A stretch of 64,000 nucleotides of DNA, from assembly GCF_040703125.1 (NCBI RefSeq), contig NZ_CP160035.1:1054001-1118000 (forward strand). Reading direction: 5' to 3'. Below are positions 7,787 through 16,072 of the stretch, piece by piece. Source of the DNA: Flavobacterium ovatum. GTDB lineage: Bacteria > Bacteroidota > Bacteroidia > Flavobacteriales > Flavobacteriaceae. The first letter of the stretch is position 1. Each line of letters starts with the position of its first letter. The notes beneath the pieces were generated by a model that saw only the letters and a list, made by a program, of their open reading frames with translations, did no database searches and had not been told where the DNA came from. The translations under genes and the position numbers were made by a program.

Positions 7787-10612
7787 ATGAAAAAAATTAC
7801 TTTTTTGAAGGGCAAAGTCTCCAAACACTTTTTTGTGTTAATGGGGTTTTTAATTTTTAATGAACTGCAAGCACAAACGACCTATACAAGTGCGAGTACG
7901 TTAATCACTGCTGTTAAAGCTGCTGGAACTAATGGAGGAACCTTTATCCTTAAGAATGGAAGTTATGCTGGTTTTCAAGGTGGATTTACTGATATGAATC
8001 AAACTACTGCCAACCCGATTATTATAAAAGCAGAAACTGTTGGAGGAGTAACTTTAACTGGAAATTCTTATTTTACTTTTAAAAGATGTGCCAATTTTAT
8101 CGTTGAGGGTTTTAATATTATAGCAACAGGAAGTAGTACATTGGTAAAACTTGAAGGATCAAATAACATAAGGATAACCAGAAACATATTTGATTTGACT
8201 ACAACAGTTGCAATCAAATGGGTATATATTGGTGGTGTTTATGATGATATTGTTTATCCTTATACAAACCCGAGTCACCACAACCGAATTGACCACAATG
8301 TTTTTCAAAACAAACACACTTCGGGTCATTATATTACTATTGATGGTAATAATTCAAAACACCAATCAACATACGATCAAATTGATCACAACTATTTTAA
8401 AGACAATAATCCAAGAGCAGTAAACGAGCAGGAATCGATTAGAGTAGGCTGGAGTGATATGTCAAAATCAAGTGGGTTTACAACGGTTGAATATAATTTA
8501 TTTGAAGGTTGTGATGGAGATCCTGAGGTATTATCGGTTAAATCATGTGATAACACCATTAGGCATAATACATTTCGTGGAAATTACGGAACGCTTTCTT
8601 TTAGACATGGAAATAGAAATAGAGCTGAAGGGAATTATTTCTTTGGAAACGGCAGAGATATTGGAAGTGTTACAGATCCAACTACTGGAGCAGTTACTAA
8701 TTTGTACACAGGAGGAATGAGAATTTATGGTACAGATCATGTAATTGTCAATAATTATTTTGAAGGATTGAATGGGACCAAATGGGATGCGCCTATTACA
8801 CTTACGCAAGGTGATGCAATTGAAGGATCAAGTACTGATTTGACTAAGCATTACCGTGCAGAGCGTGTATTTATTGGATATAATACTTTGGTAAATAACG
8901 ATCAAGGAATTGAAATAGGTTTTACTAACAATAATAATTATACTAAAACAGTAAGTGAGGTTACTATTGCTAATAATTTAATTACAAGTAATCGCAATAG
9001 TTTAGTTAAAATAGTAGACGGTAAAGATCAGGGAAGTGCTATTACGTGGTCTAATAATTTGATGTATCCTACAGGAGCTGCAACACTTATTTCTGGAGGA
9101 ACATCGACTACATTGTCTAATTCAAGTCAAGTAATTGTTGAAAATCCTAATTTATTATTTGATAATGCCACGAGCACTTGGAGAACTTCTGCAACAACTG
9201 CATTATATGTAAATACCTTAAACACCGTAAATACAACTACAACAACACTTAATGAAGAAATTGAAGGCAAATCTAGACCTTCAACAAGTAACCCTGGAGC
9301 GCATCATTATAGTATAGAGTCAGTTCGTTATATGCCAATGGTTGCTGCAACAGTTGGGCCAACAGCTTATGAGGATATCCCGCTTTCATTATCCCCAATA
9401 ACAAGTTTTACAATAGCTGGTGAAAATAAAGCAACAACAGTAACGACAAATTTGGCTTGGACAGCAACTGTTGATAGTCCGAGTTGGTTAAGCATTAATA
9501 ATACTTCAGGAACCGGAAATGGTTCTATCGCAATTACTGCTACTGCTAATACAACTGGTGCAGCAAGAACAGGTCTGTTGACCGTAACGGGTGCTGGTGC
9601 TACTCCAGTTACCTTGGCTATAACGCAAGTTGGACCAACACTTACTTTGTCTGCAGTTACTAATTTTATTGCTGGAGGTGAAGCTAAGTCAACAACTGTT
9701 ACATCAAATGTTGCTTGGACAGCTAATATTGATAATGCCTCTTGGTTAAGTATTAATACTGCTTCTGGAACAAACAATGGGTCAATAACGGTTACAGCTG
9801 CTGCAAATACACTTACAACTACTAGAACGGGAACTTTGACCGTAACAGGAAGTTCAATGGCACCAACAACTTTGACCATTACGCAAGCAGGAGTGCCATC
9901 GGGAGCTACGCTTATAAATACAGGTGCAGATGGAAATCCTGTTTCAGTAACTGCAACAAACACTCAATCTGGAGTTAATGTTGCAACAAATACTTTGGAT
10001 AAAAGTACTAGTACAAAATGGTCTGATGACGGTACTGGTGCTCCATTTGGAACATTGACCTATGACCTTGGAGCACAATATACACTAGAATCTATAAAGA
10101 TTTCAACTACTGGGACTTCTTCTAAATGGTATTATTATGGAATTCAATTCTCTACTGATGGATTGACTTATACAACTCCTGTAAATGTGCAAAGTGCAGC
10201 AGCATCTCAAACAACATATGCGATTTATCCTTTTACTAATGTAGCTCGATATGTAAAAATCATTGGAGGTGGTAATAATTCTACTGCATTTACATCTGTT
10301 TCAGAAATTGAATTTTGGGGTACAGCGAGTTCATTATCTGTTGATAAAAACCAGCTAAACAATGCTTTTGTGGTGTATCCAAACCCTGCTTCTAGTATTA
10401 TTAATTTGTACTCTTCAAGTATTAAGACTGCAAGTAAAGTACTAATTTATAGTATGGATGGAAAACAAGTGCTAGATAAAAAGCTTCAAGGTTCTGATTC
10501 CAATCATTTTGTTATAGAAATCAACACGTTAGAAAGCGGAACTTATTTGTTGAAGATTTTAGATGATACAAACATGATAGTAGGAACCAAAATGATAATT
10601 GTTAGAAATTAA
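7787..10612 (+). CDS. PL6-family alginate lyase, T9SS-exported, with BACON and discoidin domains
   Basis: The ATG at 7787 is preferred over a TTG one codon earlier, giving 941 residues. Domains: signal peptide 1-29; right-handed beta-helix lyase of the chondroitinase-B/PL6 type to about residue 430; BACON domains at about 530-615 and 619-700; an F5/8 type C (discoidin, CBM32-like) domain at about 705-845; a T9SS type A sorting domain from VVYPNPASS to the end. The catalytic pair is Lys252 (EVLSVKSCDN) and Arg273 (LSFRHGNRN), 21 residues apart as in chondroitinase B. It should cleave alginate by beta-elimination at the cell surface. Dermatan sulfate is the other known PL6 substrate, but KDG/KDPG genes nearby favour alginate. 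It is driven by a promoter shared in design with susC. Confidence 0.93.
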   Translation: MKKITFLKGKVSKHFFVLMGFLIFNELQAQTTYTSASTLITAVKAAGTNGGTFILKNGSYAGFQGGFTDMNQTTANPIIIKAETVGGVTLTGNSYFTFKRCANFIVEGFNIIATGSSTLVKLEGSNNIRITRNIFDLTTTVAIKWVYIGGVYDDIVYPYTNPSHHNRIDHNVFQNKHTSGHYITIDGNNSKHQSTYDQIDHNYFKDNNPRAVNEQESIRVGWSDMSKSSGFTTVEYNLFEGCDGDPEVLSVKSCDNTIRHNTFRGNYGTLSFRHGNRNRAEGNYFFGNGRDIGSVTDPTTGAVTNLYTGGMRIYGTDHVIVNNYFEGLNGTKWDAPITLTQGDAIEGSSTDLTKHYRAERVFIGYNTLVNNDQGIEIGFTNNNNYTKTVSEVTIANNLITSNRNSLVKIVDGKDQGSAITWSNNLMYPTGAATLISGGTSTTLSNSSQVIVENPNLLFDNATSTWRTSATTALYVNTLNTVNTTTTTLNEEIEGKSRPSTSNPGAHHYSIESVRYMPMVAATVGPTAYEDIPLSLSPITSFTIAGENKATTVTTNLAWTATVDSPSWLSINNTSGTGNGSIAITATANTTGAARTGLLTVTGAGATPVTLAITQVGPTLTLSAVTNFIAGGEAKSTTVTSNVAWTANIDNASWLSINTASGTNNGSITVTAAANTLTTTRTGTLTVTGSSMAPTTLTITQAGVPSGATLINTGADGNPVSVTATNTQSGVNVATNTLDKSTSTKWSDDGTGAPFGTLTYDLGAQYTLESIKISTTGTSSKWYYYGIQFSTDGLTYTTPVNVQSAAASQTTYAIYPFTNVARYVKIIGGGNNSTAFTSVSEIEFWGTASSLSVDKNQLNNAFVVYPNPASSIINLYSSSIKTASKVLIYSMDGKQVLDKKLQGSDSNHFVIEINTLESGTYLLKILDDTNMIVGTKMIIVRN

Positions 10613-10722
10613 AGTTTTGCGTTTAAAAAGTTTTTCTGTAAGTATTTAAAAACATACTTATGTGTTTGGTTACTAAATGAATATAAAAAACTAAAAATCT
10701 TTTTTTAATTAAATAAAATACT

Positions 10723-10764
10723 TATGTTTGGTATTCCAAATTGGTTATCCAATTTGGAATACCA
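10723..10764 (+). promoter_or_regulatory. Third phased operator/promoter, with a perfect 15-bp inverted repeat
   Basis: TATGTTTG (10723-10730) matches the -7 consensus. Units TTGG-TATT-CCA at 10728, TTGG-TTAT-CCA at 10741 and TTGG-AATA-CCA at 10754 are all intact and 13 bp apart. As a whole, 10730-10744 and 10749-10763 form a perfect inverted repeat around a 4-base centre. This is the best-preserved version of the motif found before SusC and the PL6 gene. Confidence 0.78.
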
Positions 10765-10795
10765 TATAATAATCTAACTTAAAATCTTTAACATT

Positions 10796-12094
10796 ATGAA
10801 AACAAAATTACTTAACAAAAATCGAATTGTTCAAGGTGTTGCTGTATTGGCAATGGCTTTGTTATGTTCTAATGCTCAGGCACAACAAGTTATCGGGCAG
10901 TTTCCAAATATGATTGGAGGGATTGAAGCAGAATCTACTACTGCTAATTTGCCAGTAGTATCTTCTACGGGTACAACACAATTTGCAAAATGGAGTATAG
11001 GATCTTCAAGTAATGCAGTTGTTCAAAAAGCATATTCTGATGGAACTGCTCGAACAGGAAATATTTATGTTTCCCAGTCTTTGGGAAGTGGTAAAACAAG
11101 TACTCGTTTACAAACACCTACAAATCCAGATACCAATTATCTTTTACCTAATACTGATTACATTATTCAATTTTATTACAGAGCTGCAGTTGACCCCACT
11201 AGTGTTCCTAATATTACAATGAGTGGTACTACGTATTTAAACGGTGTTGCTTCAGGATCTGTAAGTTCAAGTGCTGGAGCATCAACGGCTACATTTACAG
11301 CAAATACTTGGATTAAGTATGCACAAACCTTGAAAACTACTGCTACTGCTACTGCTACTTTTGCTCAAGGACCAGGTAATTTTGCCGCTGTACGTATTTC
11401 TGCTGTTAGCGCTGCTGATATTTTTACAACACAAGTTGACGTAGATGACTTTGTTGTTTACGCGGGTACTGTTCCTGATGTTATTAAGCCAGATGCAGCA
11501 ACCGCACCAACCTATTCTAAATCTGGAAATGATGCGACTATAGGTTGGACAGCGTCTGGAGCAATAGACGGTGGAGGTTATGTTGTTGTACGTTACCCTT
11601 CAACTTCAACTGTTTATAGCGATAATGATCCCAATCAAAACGGAATTTACCAAGTGGGCAATACCATTACAAATGGTACAGGGGCAGTAACAGGAACTGT
11701 GGTTTATATAGGAACTGGAGTATCTGCAACAATTACAGATCCAGACACTGCCAAGTATTATTATAAAATTTATGCTGTTGATAAAGCATTTAATTATTCA
11801 GATGAAATTACCGCAAAAGATGCAAGTTTAGCTGAGCCAACTTTAAGAGTTGCTAAAAACGACATCAAAGGATTAAACGTTTATCCAAATCCTGTGAAAG
11901 ATGGTAAATTGTTTATCAATACTGATAGTGGAGATGCTAAAAAAGTAGCTATTTATAATATTTTAGGAAAACAAGTATTGTCAAAAGAAGTTGCTTCTGG
12001 GCAAGTTGATGTTTCTAGCTTGAATAAAGGGGTTTACGTTTTGAAAATTACTGAAGCTGGTAAAACAAGCACAAGAAAGATTGTTATTGACTAA
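10796..12094 (+). CDS. T9SS-exported protein of unknown function, co-regulated with the alginate genes
   Basis: A 432-residue protein. Residues 1-29 are a signal peptide ending NAQAQ. Residues about 30-225 are rich in Thr, Ser and Ala and look like a beta-sandwich of the carbohydrate-binding kind (GGIEAESTT near the start, DVDDFVVYAG at the end, as in CBM4/9-like folds). Residues 230-345 resemble a fibronectin-III-like module (TIGWTASGAIDGGGYVVVRY, then KYYYKIYAVDKAFNYS). Residues 357-432 form a T9SS type A sorting domain (LNVYPNPVKDGKL). No catalytic motif was recognised. Its own operator, the most perfect of the three in the locus, suggests it serves the same substrate, perhaps as a surface glycan-binding protein. 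A terminator follows at 12123. Confidence 0.7.
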   Translation: MKTKLLNKNRIVQGVAVLAMALLCSNAQAQQVIGQFPNMIGGIEAESTTANLPVVSSTGTTQFAKWSIGSSSNAVVQKAYSDGTARTGNIYVSQSLGSGKTSTRLQTPTNPDTNYLLPNTDYIIQFYYRAAVDPTSVPNITMSGTTYLNGVASGSVSSSAGASTATFTANTWIKYAQTLKTTATATATFAQGPGNFAAVRISAVSAADIFTTQVDVDDFVVYAGTVPDVIKPDAATAPTYSKSGNDATIGWTASGAIDGGGYVVVRYPSTSTVYSDNDPNQNGIYQVGNTITNGTGAVTGTVVYIGTGVSATITDPDTAKYYYKIYAVDKAFNYSDEITAKDASLAEPTLRVAKNDIKGLNVYPNPVKDGKLFINTDSGDAKKVAIYNILGKQVLSKEVASGQVDVSSLNKGVYVLKITEAGKTSTRKIVID

Positions 12095-12122
12095 GTATTC
12101 AATACCATATTTTTAAAAATCA

Positions 12123-12156
12123 CAAAAAAGATTCTCTGATAAAGAGAGTCTTTTTT
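12123..12156 (+). terminator. Terminator closing the polyuronate locus
   Basis: Stem AAAAAAGATTCTCT pairing with AGAGAGTCTTTTTT (one G-U), ending in a T run, 29 bases after the stop at 12094. Confidence 0.9.
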
Positions 12157-12216
12157 GCTTTACACAACATTGTTTTAAGTTTTTCATAATGTCCACTTAT
12201 ATATGAAACATTTCCT

Positions 12217-12224
12217 TAAATTTG
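12217..12224 (+). promoter_or_regulatory. -7 element of the serS promoter
   Basis: TAAATTTG matches TAnnTTTG, about 45 bases before the serS start. No clear -33 TTG was found at 19-21 bases upstream. Confidence 0.55.
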
Positions 12225-12268
12225 CTTACTTTATTGAAAAGTACAACTAGAGTTATAAAAATCAAGCT

Positions 12269-13540
12269 ATGTTACAAATTGCATTTATTAGAGAGAATCA
12301 GGAGAAAGTAATCCAAGCTTTGGCAAAAAGAAATATGGATGCCAAAACCGTGGTGGAAGAAGTGGTACAACTAGACGAAAAACGTCGTGCTTCACAAGTT
12401 GAAATGGACAACATTTTATCTGAGTCTAATAAATTATCCAAAGACATCGGCGGATTAATGAAAAGTGGTGAAAAAGCAAAAGCCGCTATCCTTAAAGAAA
12501 AAACGGTTTCTCTTAAAGAAAAAAGTAAAGAATTAGCAGATGTTGTTGAAGCTTTAGCTAATGAGTTAACCGAAAAATTATACACATTACCAAACCTTCC
12601 TGCAGATATTGTTCCGGCAGGGAAAACTCCCGAAGAAAACCTAAACGTTTTTGAAGCTGGTGAAGTTCCTGTTTTGCATGAAGGCGCACAACCACATTGG
12701 GAATTGGTAAAGAAATACGATATCATCGATTTCGAACTAGGAAATAAAATTACGGGAGCAGGTTTTCCGGTTTACAAAGGTAAAGGAGCTCGTTTGCAAC
12801 GTGCCTTAATCAATTATTTTTTAGATAAAAACACTGCAGCAGGATATAATGAAGTACAAGTGCCTCATTTTGTAAACGAAGCTTCGGCTTATGGAACGGG
12901 ACAATTGCCAGACAAAGAAGGTCAAATGTACCATGACGCAACAGATAACTTATATTTAATCCCAACAGCAGAAGTTCCGGTAACCAACTTGTTTAGAGAT
13001 GTGATTTTGACCGAAAGTGAATTGCCTGTCCTGACGACTGCTTATACACCTTGTTTCCGTCGTGAAGCAGGTTCTTATGGAGCACACGTACGTGGATTAA
13101 ATCGTTTGCACCAATTTGACAAAGTCGAAATTGTACGTGTGGAGCATCCTGATAAATCATACGAAGCATTAGATGGAATGGTGGAACACGTCAAAGATAT
13201 TTTGAACGAATTAAAATTACCTTATAGAATCCTTCGCCTTTGTGGTGGAGACATGGGGTTCACTTCAGCATTGACTTATGATTTTGAAGTGTTTTCAACA
13301 GCACAAGATCGTTGGTTGGAAATTTCTTCTGTTTCTAATTTTGAAACTTTTCAAGCCAATCGCTTGAAATTACGTTTCAAAGACAAAGACGGTAAAAACC
13401 AATTGGCACATACGTTGAACGGAAGTTCATTGGCATTGCCTAGAGTTCTAGCCGGAATCCTTGAAAATTACCAAACTCCAGAAGGAATTGTAATCCCAGA
13501 GGTTTTACGACCATACTGTGGATTTGATATAATTAATTAG
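12269..13540 (+). CDS. serS: Seryl-tRNA synthetase
   Basis: A 423-residue cytoplasmic class II aminoacyl-tRNA synthetase that charges tRNA-Ser (and tRNA-Sec where present). The N-terminal arm (about 1-105) is a long, charged antiparallel coiled coil that contacts the tRNA long variable arm. The catalytic core has the serine-binding TxE loop in YLIPTAEVPVTNL, motif 2 in CFRREAGSYG, and motif 3 in SSLALPRVLAGILENYQ. Length and motifs are normal. It has its own -7 element and begins 174 bases after the preceding gene, beyond a terminator, so it is transcribed separately from the polyuronate genes. The AAC-TAG-like leader shows no clear Shine-Dalgarno, common in this phylum. Confidence 0.98.
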   Translation: MLQIAFIRENQEKVIQALAKRNMDAKTVVEEVVQLDEKRRASQVEMDNILSESNKLSKDIGGLMKSGEKAKAAILKEKTVSLKEKSKELADVVEALANELTEKLYTLPNLPADIVPAGKTPEENLNVFEAGEVPVLHEGAQPHWELVKKYDIIDFELGNKITGAGFPVYKGKGARLQRALINYFLDKNTAAGYNEVQVPHFVNEASAYGTGQLPDKEGQMYHDATDNLYLIPTAEVPVTNLFRDVILTESELPVLTTAYTPCFRREAGSYGAHVRGLNRLHQFDKVEIVRVEHPDKSYEALDGMVEHVKDILNELKLPYRILRLCGGDMGFTSALTYDFEVFSTAQDRWLEISSVSNFETFQANRLKLRFKDKDGKNQLAHTLNGSSLALPRVLAGILENYQTPEGIVIPEVLRPYCGFDIIN

Positions 13541-13712
13541 TGAACAGTATTCAGTTTTTTAGTTTTCAGTTTGTAAAATAATCGATTTGAAATATTTGTA
13601 GAAATTGAATATTTGTTTTTTTTGATTGCTGTTCTGATTACTAAAAAGCTGAATACGGAACACTTTTTGCTTACTGCTCTGAATACTAAAAAGCTGAATA
13701 CTGAACACTTTT
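13541..13712. repeat. Direct and inverted repeats between serS and the TPR gene
   Basis: Two 39-base copies lie at 13629-13667 and 13674-13712, 45 bases apart, with the shared core ACTAAAAAGCTGAATAC. The beginning of the gap (13541-13570, GAACAGTATTCAGTTTTTTA) is close to the reverse complement of the same unit, so the space can form a large stem. It appears non-coding. Confidence 0.8.
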
Positions 13713-13715
13713 AGA

Positions 13716-15494
13716 ATGAAAAACCTAATTTTATATATTGCTTTATTATTCTCGCTAGTTAGTTTCTCTCAGAACGAACAATTGGCGCAGTATTACTACG
13801 ATAAAGGCGATTTCGAAAAAGCAAAAATCAGTTACCAAGAGTTGTTAGAATCGGTGCCTCAAAACCTGCAGTATTTTCTAAGAACCGTAGATTGTCTTCA
13901 ACAATTGCAACAGTTTGAACAAGCTGAAAAAATTCTTATCACTCAGCTAAATAAATACAAGCAAGCCAGTATTTTGGTTGAGTTAGGTTACAATTATCAG
14001 TTACAAAAAAACGAACCTAAAGCCAAAGATTATTACCAACAAGCGATTGATAAAATCAACGCGAATGCTTACGAAGTGTATGGAGTTTCGGCTTCTTTTG
14101 AGAAAAAAGTATTATTGGATTATGCCTTAAAGTCCTATGAAACGGCAGAACTAAAAATGCCGAATCTTAGTTTTAATTATCAAAAAGGTTTATTGTACGG
14201 ACAATTAGGTAATATGGAAAAGATGGTGGATACTTTTCTAGAGGAAGCATATCTTAACCCTCAAAATTCTGTTTTAATTCAAAATCAAATGTCCCGCTAC
14301 ATGACGGGTGAGGGAGATTCGACCTTTAGTGATTTGTTGAAAAAAGCTTTGGTTATTCGAGTTCAGAAAAATCAAGATGTTTTTTGGAATCATTATTTGA
14401 GTTGGTTCTATATGCAACAAAAAGAATTTTCCAAAGCCTTTATTCAAGAAAAATCCATTTACAAACGCAATCCCGTTTCTCTTTCAAATATTGTGAATTT
14501 AGCACAAACTTGCATTGAGGAAGAGGATAGCGAGACAGCAATAACAGTCCTGGGTTTTGTTTTGGAAAACACAAAGGATTTAGAATTGTTGATTCAAGCC
14601 AATGCATATTTGGTACAAATGAAAATCGATAAAGCATTGCCTAAAGAGTATCCAGTAATCCAAACGGAACTAGAAGCCTTGCTCAAACAATATGAAATCA
14701 GTCCTTTTAGTTTATCTTTGCAGCTGATTCAGGCACATTTTGTGGCTTTTAATTTGAATAAACCGGAAGAAGCTAAAGCGATTATCAAAAAAGCACTGGA
14801 TTTACAGTTGAACGAATATCAAAAAGCACAAGTCAAAATGGAGCTAGCCGATGTTTTCCTTTTTGAAGAAAAATTCAACCAAGCGTTGTTGTATTATTCC
14901 CAAATTGAATTGGATTTAAAGAATGACGCAGTAGCACACGAAGCAAGTTTGAAAGCGGCCAAAACCAGTTATTTTAAAGGTGACTTTGATTGGGCTTTAA
15001 AACAGTTCAAAGAATTAAAATCGGCCAGTACACAGCTGATTGCCAATGATGCTTTGGAGTATTTTTTATTGATAAACGACAATACGGTTGCGGATTCGAC
15101 TCAAACGGCATTAAAGGAATTTGCCAAAGGAGATTATCTTTTGTATCAAAATAGAAATGAAGAAGCTATTGCGCAATTTCAAGTCATTTTGAAGAAACAC
15201 AAAGGAGACGAGATTGAAGGCGTGACTTTATTGCGATTGGGGAAAATATATGAAAAATTAGGTGATTTTCCTTTGGCATTAAGCCAATATCAAACAATAA
15301 TAGACAAGCACAGAGACGGAATATACATTGACGAAGCACTTTATTTTTCGGCAGAGATTTACAATAAAAAATTAAAAGAAACCGAAAAAGCAAAGGCCTT
15401 ATACGAGAAAATACTCTTTAACCATCAAGACAGTATTTATTTTGTTGAAGCCAGAAAGAATTTTAGAATATTAAGAGGAGATACAAATCTGTAA
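13716..15494 (+). CDS. TPR-repeat protein, exported
   Basis: A 592-residue protein with an N-terminal signal peptide (LYIALLFSLVSFSQ, cleavage near residue 18) and TPR helices over most of its length. Clear TPR units are YYDKGDFEKAKISYQELLES near residue 27, YNYQLQKNEPKAKDYYQQAI near 95, and LGKIYEKLGDFPLALSQYQT near 515, followed by a tol-pal YbgF-like end (DEALYFSAEIYNKKLKETEK). There is no T9SS sorting domain or membrane helix, so a periplasmic scaffold is likely. Its role is unknown. DUF4286 and rsmA follow on the same strand, with 57 and 209 bases between; the second gap contains repeats, so an operon with rsmA is uncertain. Confidence 0.85.
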   Translation: MKNLILYIALLFSLVSFSQNEQLAQYYYDKGDFEKAKISYQELLESVPQNLQYFLRTVDCLQQLQQFEQAEKILITQLNKYKQASILVELGYNYQLQKNEPKAKDYYQQAIDKINANAYEVYGVSASFEKKVLLDYALKSYETAELKMPNLSFNYQKGLLYGQLGNMEKMVDTFLEEAYLNPQNSVLIQNQMSRYMTGEGDSTFSDLLKKALVIRVQKNQDVFWNHYLSWFYMQQKEFSKAFIQEKSIYKRNPVSLSNIVNLAQTCIEEEDSETAITVLGFVLENTKDLELLIQANAYLVQMKIDKALPKEYPVIQTELEALLKQYEISPFSLSLQLIQAHFVAFNLNKPEEAKAIIKKALDLQLNEYQKAQVKMELADVFLFEEKFNQALLYYSQIELDLKNDAVAHEASLKAAKTSYFKGDFDWALKQFKELKSASTQLIANDALEYFLLINDNTVADSTQTALKEFAKGDYLLYQNRNEEAIAQFQVILKKHKGDEIEGVTLLRLGKIYEKLGDFPLALSQYQTIIDKHRDGIYIDEALYFSAEIYNKKLKETEKAKALYEKILFNHQDSIYFVEARKNFRILRGDTNL

Positions 15495-15551
15495 AAGTGG
15501 TTTAATGGTTATTTGTTTAGCCGATAAACCCTTTAATAAATAAATTAAGTT

Positions 15552-15863
15552 ATGATTATTTACAACGTTACTACAAACATACACGAAAGCGTACACGACC
15601 AATGGATGATCTGGATGCAGCACAAACACATTCCTGAAATGATCGCTACGGGCAAATTTATTTCGGCGCGATTGGTGCGTGTTTTGGTTGAAGAAGAGAT
15701 GGGCGGAGTTACCTATTCTGCACAATACACAACCGATAGTAAAGAAACTTTGGAAAAATATTATCAAGAAAACGCAGGGAATTTTCAGGTAGAAGGGCAA
15801 AAGTTGTTTGGAGAAAAAATGCTCATTTTCCGTACGGAATTACAAGTGATATCAGAGCATTAG
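15552..15863 (+). CDS. DUF4286 family protein
   Basis: A 103-residue protein with no signal peptide, starting MIIYNVTTNIHESVHDQWMI and containing WMQHKHIPEMIATGKF, which matches the Bacteroidota DUF4286 family as I recall it. The fold is likely a small ferredoxin-like (dimeric alpha-beta barrel type) domain. Function is unknown. It starts 57 bases after the TPR gene and is probably co-transcribed with it. Confidence 0.82.
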   Translation: MIIYNVTTNIHESVHDQWMIWMQHKHIPEMIATGKFISARLVRVLVEEEMGGVTYSAQYTTDSKETLEKYYQENAGNFQVEGQKLFGEKMLIFRTELQVISEH

Positions 15864-15927
15864 AATTAGAATTCAGTCGCAGTACTTTAGCCTCAGTTTT
15901 TTAGTCATTGCTGTAGATTATGGGTTG

Positions 15928-16047
15928 GTTCCTTAGCGGGAAAATGGATGCAGAATATAAAGTAATTTGCGTCTTTTAGCCTTAGCGGCTTAAAAGATTA
16001 TAGTATAAAAAAATTAGCGCCTTAGCGTCTTCGCGGTTAAAAAAATA
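15928..16047. repeat. TTAGCG-type intergenic repeats
   Basis: The short phrase CTTAGCG appears at 15930s, 15981 and 16021 within a stretch of related wording (TTTGCGTCTTTTAGCCTTAG; TTAGCGCCTTAGCGTCTTCG) ending in GGCTTAAAA or GCGGTTAAAA. No coding potential was seen. Such CTTAGCG-rich spacers look like a dispersed flavobacterial repeat. Confidence 0.6.
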
Positions 16048-16072
16048 GATACTGAAATAAATTCAGCATAAT

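Noticed and set aside
9367..9963. A 198-codon open frame on the minus strand inside the PL6 gene
   Set aside because: It is opposite the Thr/Ala-rich BACON coding region; the translation is low-complexity Val/Ala with no motif, so it is a mirror of codon usage.
1..12100. Pectin rather than alginate as the target of the locus
   Set aside because: KDG and KDPG steps are common to both, but the lyase is PL6 and no pectin lyase, methylesterase or GH28 is present. Pectin stays a minor possibility because the left side is cut off.
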